Assembly: GCA_030602265.1 (NCBI GenBank)
Contig: JAUWAB010000040.1
Span: 1 to 34,935, forward strand
Origin: Prolixibacteraceae bacterium
GTDB lineage: Bacteria; Bacteroidota; Bacteroidia; Bacteroidales; Prolixibacteraceae
Reading direction: 5' to 3'
DNA length: 34,935 nt
The notes under the pieces were generated by a model. That model saw only the letters and a list, made by a program, of their open reading frames with translations, was not told the DNA's origin and did no database searches. This document shows positions 32,416-34,935 of the stretch, in pieces. The position numbers were made by a program, and so were the translations under genes. Within the stretch, counting starts at the first letter, position 1. Every line of letters begins with the position of its first letter.

Positions 32416-32447
32416 AAAAAGAGGCTGCACTCTTTTGAGGCAGCCTC
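32416..32447 (-). terminator. Rho-independent terminator after the SPOR lipoprotein gene
   Basis: On the minus strand GAGGCTGC (32447-32440) pairs with GCAGCCTC (32428-32421), an 8-bp stem with an 11-base loop, followed by five T (32420-32416). It lies 45 bases after the SPOR gene stop. Confidence 0.8.
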
Positions 32448-32492
32448 CTGTACCGAACTAAAAACGTTTATTATTCAGTGCGTTTCCCGGGA

Positions 32493-32960
32493 TCAGTTCT
32501 TGATCAGGAGCCACGCATCGCTATACTTCGGAAAACTCTGGCGTATCTGCATCAACCTGGTTCTGGCCGGTGCTTCACTGGTAAAAGAGTCGACTGTAAC
32601 CCGGTAATATCCGGTTTCGCTCTGGACCACAATAGGCGTAAATCCTTCGGACATAAGGGTCTGCCTGAAATTTTTAGCATTTTCCATACTGCTGAAAGAG
32701 CCTACAATTATGAAATAACTGTTTTGGTTCTGGTCTTCAGGTTGTGTAAATGTAAAGGCTTCTTTTCTTACGGAGATCGGCTTGTCATCTTGCACGGCAG
32801 GTGCCTCTTTCACTTCGGGAACCTGAAAAACCTTGGGCTGTGTAGTGGCGGCCGTCTGCTGTACAGCAGGTTCAAACGCTGTGGATGCTGCTTTCTTGGA
32901 GGATTTGCAGGAGGCTAATGCAACACCGATAATAAATACAAATAATACTACCTTTTTCAT
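32493..32960 (-). CDS. SPOR-domain lipoprotein
   Basis: A 155-residue lipoprotein: signal peptide MKKVVLFVFIIGVALASC, with the lipobox LASC making Cys18 the lipid anchor, and a following Lys-Ser-Ser-rich start. A Pro/Gln/Ala linker (about 25-75) leads to a C-terminal SPOR domain (about 80-153: YFIIVGSFSSMENAKNFRQ, GYYRVTVDSFTSEAPARTRL, DAWLLIKN). SPOR domains bind denuded glycan strands of septal peptidoglycan, so a role at the division site or cell wall is likely. It is alone, with its own terminator. A 124-base gap separates it from the upstream phosphatase gene; no exact promoter box was seen there. Confidence 0.93.
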   Translation of the reverse strand: MKKVVLFVFIIGVALASCKSSKKAASTAFEPAVQQTAATTQPKVFQVPEVKEAPAVQDDKPISVRKEAFTFTQPEDQNQNSYFIIVGSFSSMENAKNFRQTLMSEGFTPIVVQSETGYYRVTVDSFTSEAPARTRLMQIRQSFPKYSDAWLLIKN

Positions 32961-33084
32961 TGTTTCTGTTTTAATATTTTAATGCTAAAATAGTTAAATA
33001 TCAATAAATGTGTCTGTTAGGTCTTAAGAAGTTTTACACAATATAATGGTTATTATCCGGGTACGGCTCTTAAAAATGTTAATA

Positions 33085-33906
33085 TCACATCCCTCGAGGC
33101 AGAACACTCTTTATAAATTCCTTGAATTCAACTGTTTGCCAATACTCCGACATCATTACAAAAGGAGGATTTTTCAGGCCAGGTTTATTATAAAAGAGGG
33201 TAGAATCCATATCCCACTGTAAAACCGCTCCACCCGCTTCCTCCACCATCAGGTGCCCGGCAGCAGTATCCCATTCTGAACAACCGCTACCCCTGACATA
33301 CAATCCCGAAAAACCGAGGGCAACCTCAACCTGTTTCAGGGCACTTCCCAGCCGGATAATCTCCAGGTCATAACGTTTACTGATTTCATCAAAAAATGCA
33401 TACCCTTTCGCCGGAGTATGTGAGCGGCTGGTAATCAGGCGCAATCGCTTGCCATTCTCCCGGTTAGCCATTTCCGCCACCCGTCCGCCAAATTCCCGTA
33501 ACCCGGATCCCTTAATACAATACCAACCCCGGCTCCCTGCAGGCTGATAAATCCAGGATGCTACGGGCCGGTTATGCTCCATCAGGGCCAGGTTTATACA
33601 AAATTCACCGTTTCGTTTTAGAAATTCCCTTGTCCCGTCGAGTGGATCCAGCAGAAAATAGTGGCTCCAGTCCATTCTTTCCGAATAGGCAGGGATGGGA
33701 TTTTCCTCATCGATCACTGGTATACCGGGGAAAAGTATGTTCAGACCATGGTTTATGGTCTTGCTCGACAGGTGGTCGGCTTCGGTGACCGGTGACATAT
33801 CCGTCTTTTGGAAGATATTGAACCTGCCACTATGATAAACCCCGAGAATACCTTCACCTGCCTGTTGCAACAGTTTCTCCACTTCCCTGATCACCCTTTC
33901 TTCCAT
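33085..33906 (-). CDS. cysQ: 3'(2'),5'-bisphosphate nucleotidase (CysQ-like), inositol monophosphatase superfamily
   Basis: A metal-dependent phosphatase of 273 residues from the chosen ATG at 33906. An ATG six bases upstream (33912) is possible, but the AAGGA before it is correctly spaced only for 33906. In numbering from 33912 the metal ligands are Glu69/Glu70 (VIDEENP), Asp89, Asp92 and Thr94 in DPLDGTREF, and Asp215 in CSEWDTAAGH. The early SPVTEAD motif is also typical. CysQ removes the 3'-phosphate from PAP(S) in sulfate assimilation and recycling; related family members hydrolyse inositol phosphates, so specificity is inferred. The PHP-domain gene ends 9-15 bases upstream, suggesting one transcript. 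Confidence 0.92.
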   Translation of the reverse strand: MEERVIREVEKLLQQAGEGILGVYHSGRFNIFQKTDMSPVTEADHLSSKTINHGLNILFPGIPVIDEENPIPAYSERMDWSHYFLLDPLDGTREFLKRNGEFCINLALMEHNRPVASWIYQPAGSRGWYCIKGSGLREFGGRVAEMANRENGKRLRLITSRSHTPAKGYAFFDEISKRYDLEIIRLGSALKQVEVALGFSGLYVRGSGCSEWDTAAGHLMVEEAGGAVLQWDMDSTLFYNKPGLKNPPFVMMSEYWQTVEFKEFIKSVLPRGM

Positions 33907-33921
33907 AATCATTCCTTTTTC

Positions 33922-34914
33922 TTACTTCTGAAGGAGTCCCAAAGGGAACGTTAACGGAGCCTCAGATCCATGCAAAAAATTCAGCACCGATACGGTAACC
34001 TCATCCTGGTTTAAAGGCAACGAAACCTGTACGGAACTTCTTTCAGGCAAATGTATTTTTTCAGAAGGCAAATTTGAAAAGGTCATATTAAACTCGAAGT
34101 CAGTACTGTTGTGCAAGCGATATCTGACATTTTTCTGGTCCCGGGCGATCTCTGTTGCGCGGACACTTTCCTTCAGTAAAGATTGCAGAATCTCTTTCCG
34201 TGCAAAAACATATTCATTGAACCAACCGGCTGTCCTTCCGCTGTTCAATGCCTCACGTACAGCAGTCTCTGTGGCCGTTTCGGCAAAAACAAGGGTAACC
34301 GGCCGTCTTTTCATCTTATTCCGGTGAAAATAGAGATGCATGGGTTCATGGATATCCGAGTTGCAAAAGATGGTCAGGTTCCTGGAAATTGCCCAATCCA
34401 GGACTTCAGGATACCATTCGTCGTAATTGCCTACTTCAATTCCCTGGAACAAACCTTGCGAAAACAGCTCCTCATGTTCTTTCATCCAAACCGGGCCATC
34501 GGGAGTCTGAGCCCTCCAGCCGGGATGGTTCCACAGGACAAATGCCCCCTGTGATTTGGCTTCATTCAGCGCTTCTCTGTAATTTTCATTATGAAGAGGT
34601 GTGGCTTCTCTGACAAATAAAGCGTTGTAATGTCCCGGAGGCATCGATTTGGTCACTTCCGTACCTTTGATCAGCAGGATTCCCAGCTCATCCGCAGTCT
34701 TTCGGGCTATACTGTACGGGGCTTCATGGTTTACGGGAATATAGTCCTTATGAGGTGTATACTCCAGGTGATCAGTGATGGAGATGACATCCAGGCCTTC
34801 CATCCAGGCTTCCTGGACCCGGGTGACCGGCCATACGTCCCCATCAGAAAAAACGGTGTGAATATGAAAGTCGCCTTTCAAGGTAATATACCCGGGTATG
34901 TCTGGCACATTCAT
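33922..34914 (-). CDS. PHP-domain phosphodiesterase (Sb-PDE-like family)
   Basis: A 330-residue protein whose first 230 residues form a PHP metal-dependent phosphoesterase barrel: DFHIHTVFSDG (His17, His19), SITDHLEY (Asp48, His49), Glu86 (KGTEVTKS), His95 (PPGHYNALF), VLWNHPGW and the later CNSDIHEP. The C-terminal 80 residues form a small beta-sandwich-like domain (RLHNSTDFEFNMTFSNLP). This architecture resembles Sb-PDE family phosphodiesterases, some of which act on organophosphate diesters; the natural substrate is unknown. No signal peptide is visible. It precedes the CysQ-like gene closely, so two phosphoester hydrolases may be cotranscribed. It ends 21 bases from the window edge, so its promoter lies mostly outside. 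Confidence 0.85.
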   Translation of the reverse strand: MNVPDIPGYITLKGDFHIHTVFSDGDVWPVTRVQEAWMEGLDVISITDHLEYTPHKDYIPVNHEAPYSIARKTADELGILLIKGTEVTKSMPPGHYNALFVREATPLHNENYREALNEAKSQGAFVLWNHPGWRAQTPDGPVWMKEHEELFSQGLFQGIEVGNYDEWYPEVLDWAISRNLTIFCNSDIHEPMHLYFHRNKMKRRPVTLVFAETATETAVREALNSGRTAGWFNEYVFARKEILQSLLKESVRATEIARDQKNVRYRLHNSTDFEFNMTFSNLPSEKIHLPERSSVQVSLPLNQDEVTVSVLNFLHGSEAPLTFPLGLLQK

Positions 34915-34935
34915 TTCATTTCTGACTGGCTGGGC

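Overview
The window reads as a chromosomal piece of a Bacteroidota (Bacteroidetes) bacterium, probably a member of a free-living Bacteroidales/Marinilabiliales-like lineage. The evidence is a type IX secretion sorting domain at the left edge, the long three-domain form of IspG, a GldA-type ATPase, a FecI/FecR-type sigma/anti-sigma pair, STN and carboxypeptidase-regulatory domains, and several exact matches to the Bacteroidetes -7 promoter box TAnnTTTG at sensible positions. Assignment below phylum is inference.

Layout. 1-412: tail of an AT-rich secreted T9SS protein. 428-1721 (minus): outer-membrane beta-barrel-like protein and flavin reductase. 1835-6171: ispG (minus), divergent gldA, then metK preceded by a promoter and a SAM-II type riboswitch. 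6343-8834: Tat-exported aldo/keto reductase, a DUF2461 protein, ispD. 9063-15019: a complete TolC/adaptor/RND efflux operon. 15204-20394 (minus): a four-gene sugar operon with an exported GH42-like beta-galactosidase, a divergent ROK kinase, an MFS permease and a SIS-domain protein. 20550-20633: tRNA-Leu(CAA) with its own promoter and terminator. 20792-21473: a Y1/HUH transposase bounded by perfect 23-bp inverted repeats and followed by a REP-like array with a 51-bp period. 21772-29143: five tightly spaced genes encoding an ECF sigma factor, a FecR anti-sigma factor, an STN-retropepsin-PDZ protein, an STN-carboxypeptidase-regulatory protein and a macroglobulin-like protein with a plug-like module. 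29264-34914: nadA, a CtpA-type protease with a dCMP deaminase, a SPOR lipoprotein, a CysQ-like phosphatase and a PHP-domain phosphodiesterase.

The region most worth attention is 21772-29143. The modules normally found in one TonB-dependent transducer (STN domain, carboxypeptidase-regulatory domain, plug) occur here on three separate exported proteins that have no beta-barrel. They are joined to a two-DTG aspartic protease and a macroglobulin-like partner, all downstream of a FecI/FecR pair. This suggests an envelope signalling or proteolysis system that uses the FecIR output without a canonical receptor. Secondary points are the SAM-II element on metK, the RAYT/REP-like array with compensated hairpin changes, and the ROK kinase that has lost the usual sugar and zinc ligands.

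All calls rest on reading motifs and translations by eye. No database search, alignment program or folding program was run.
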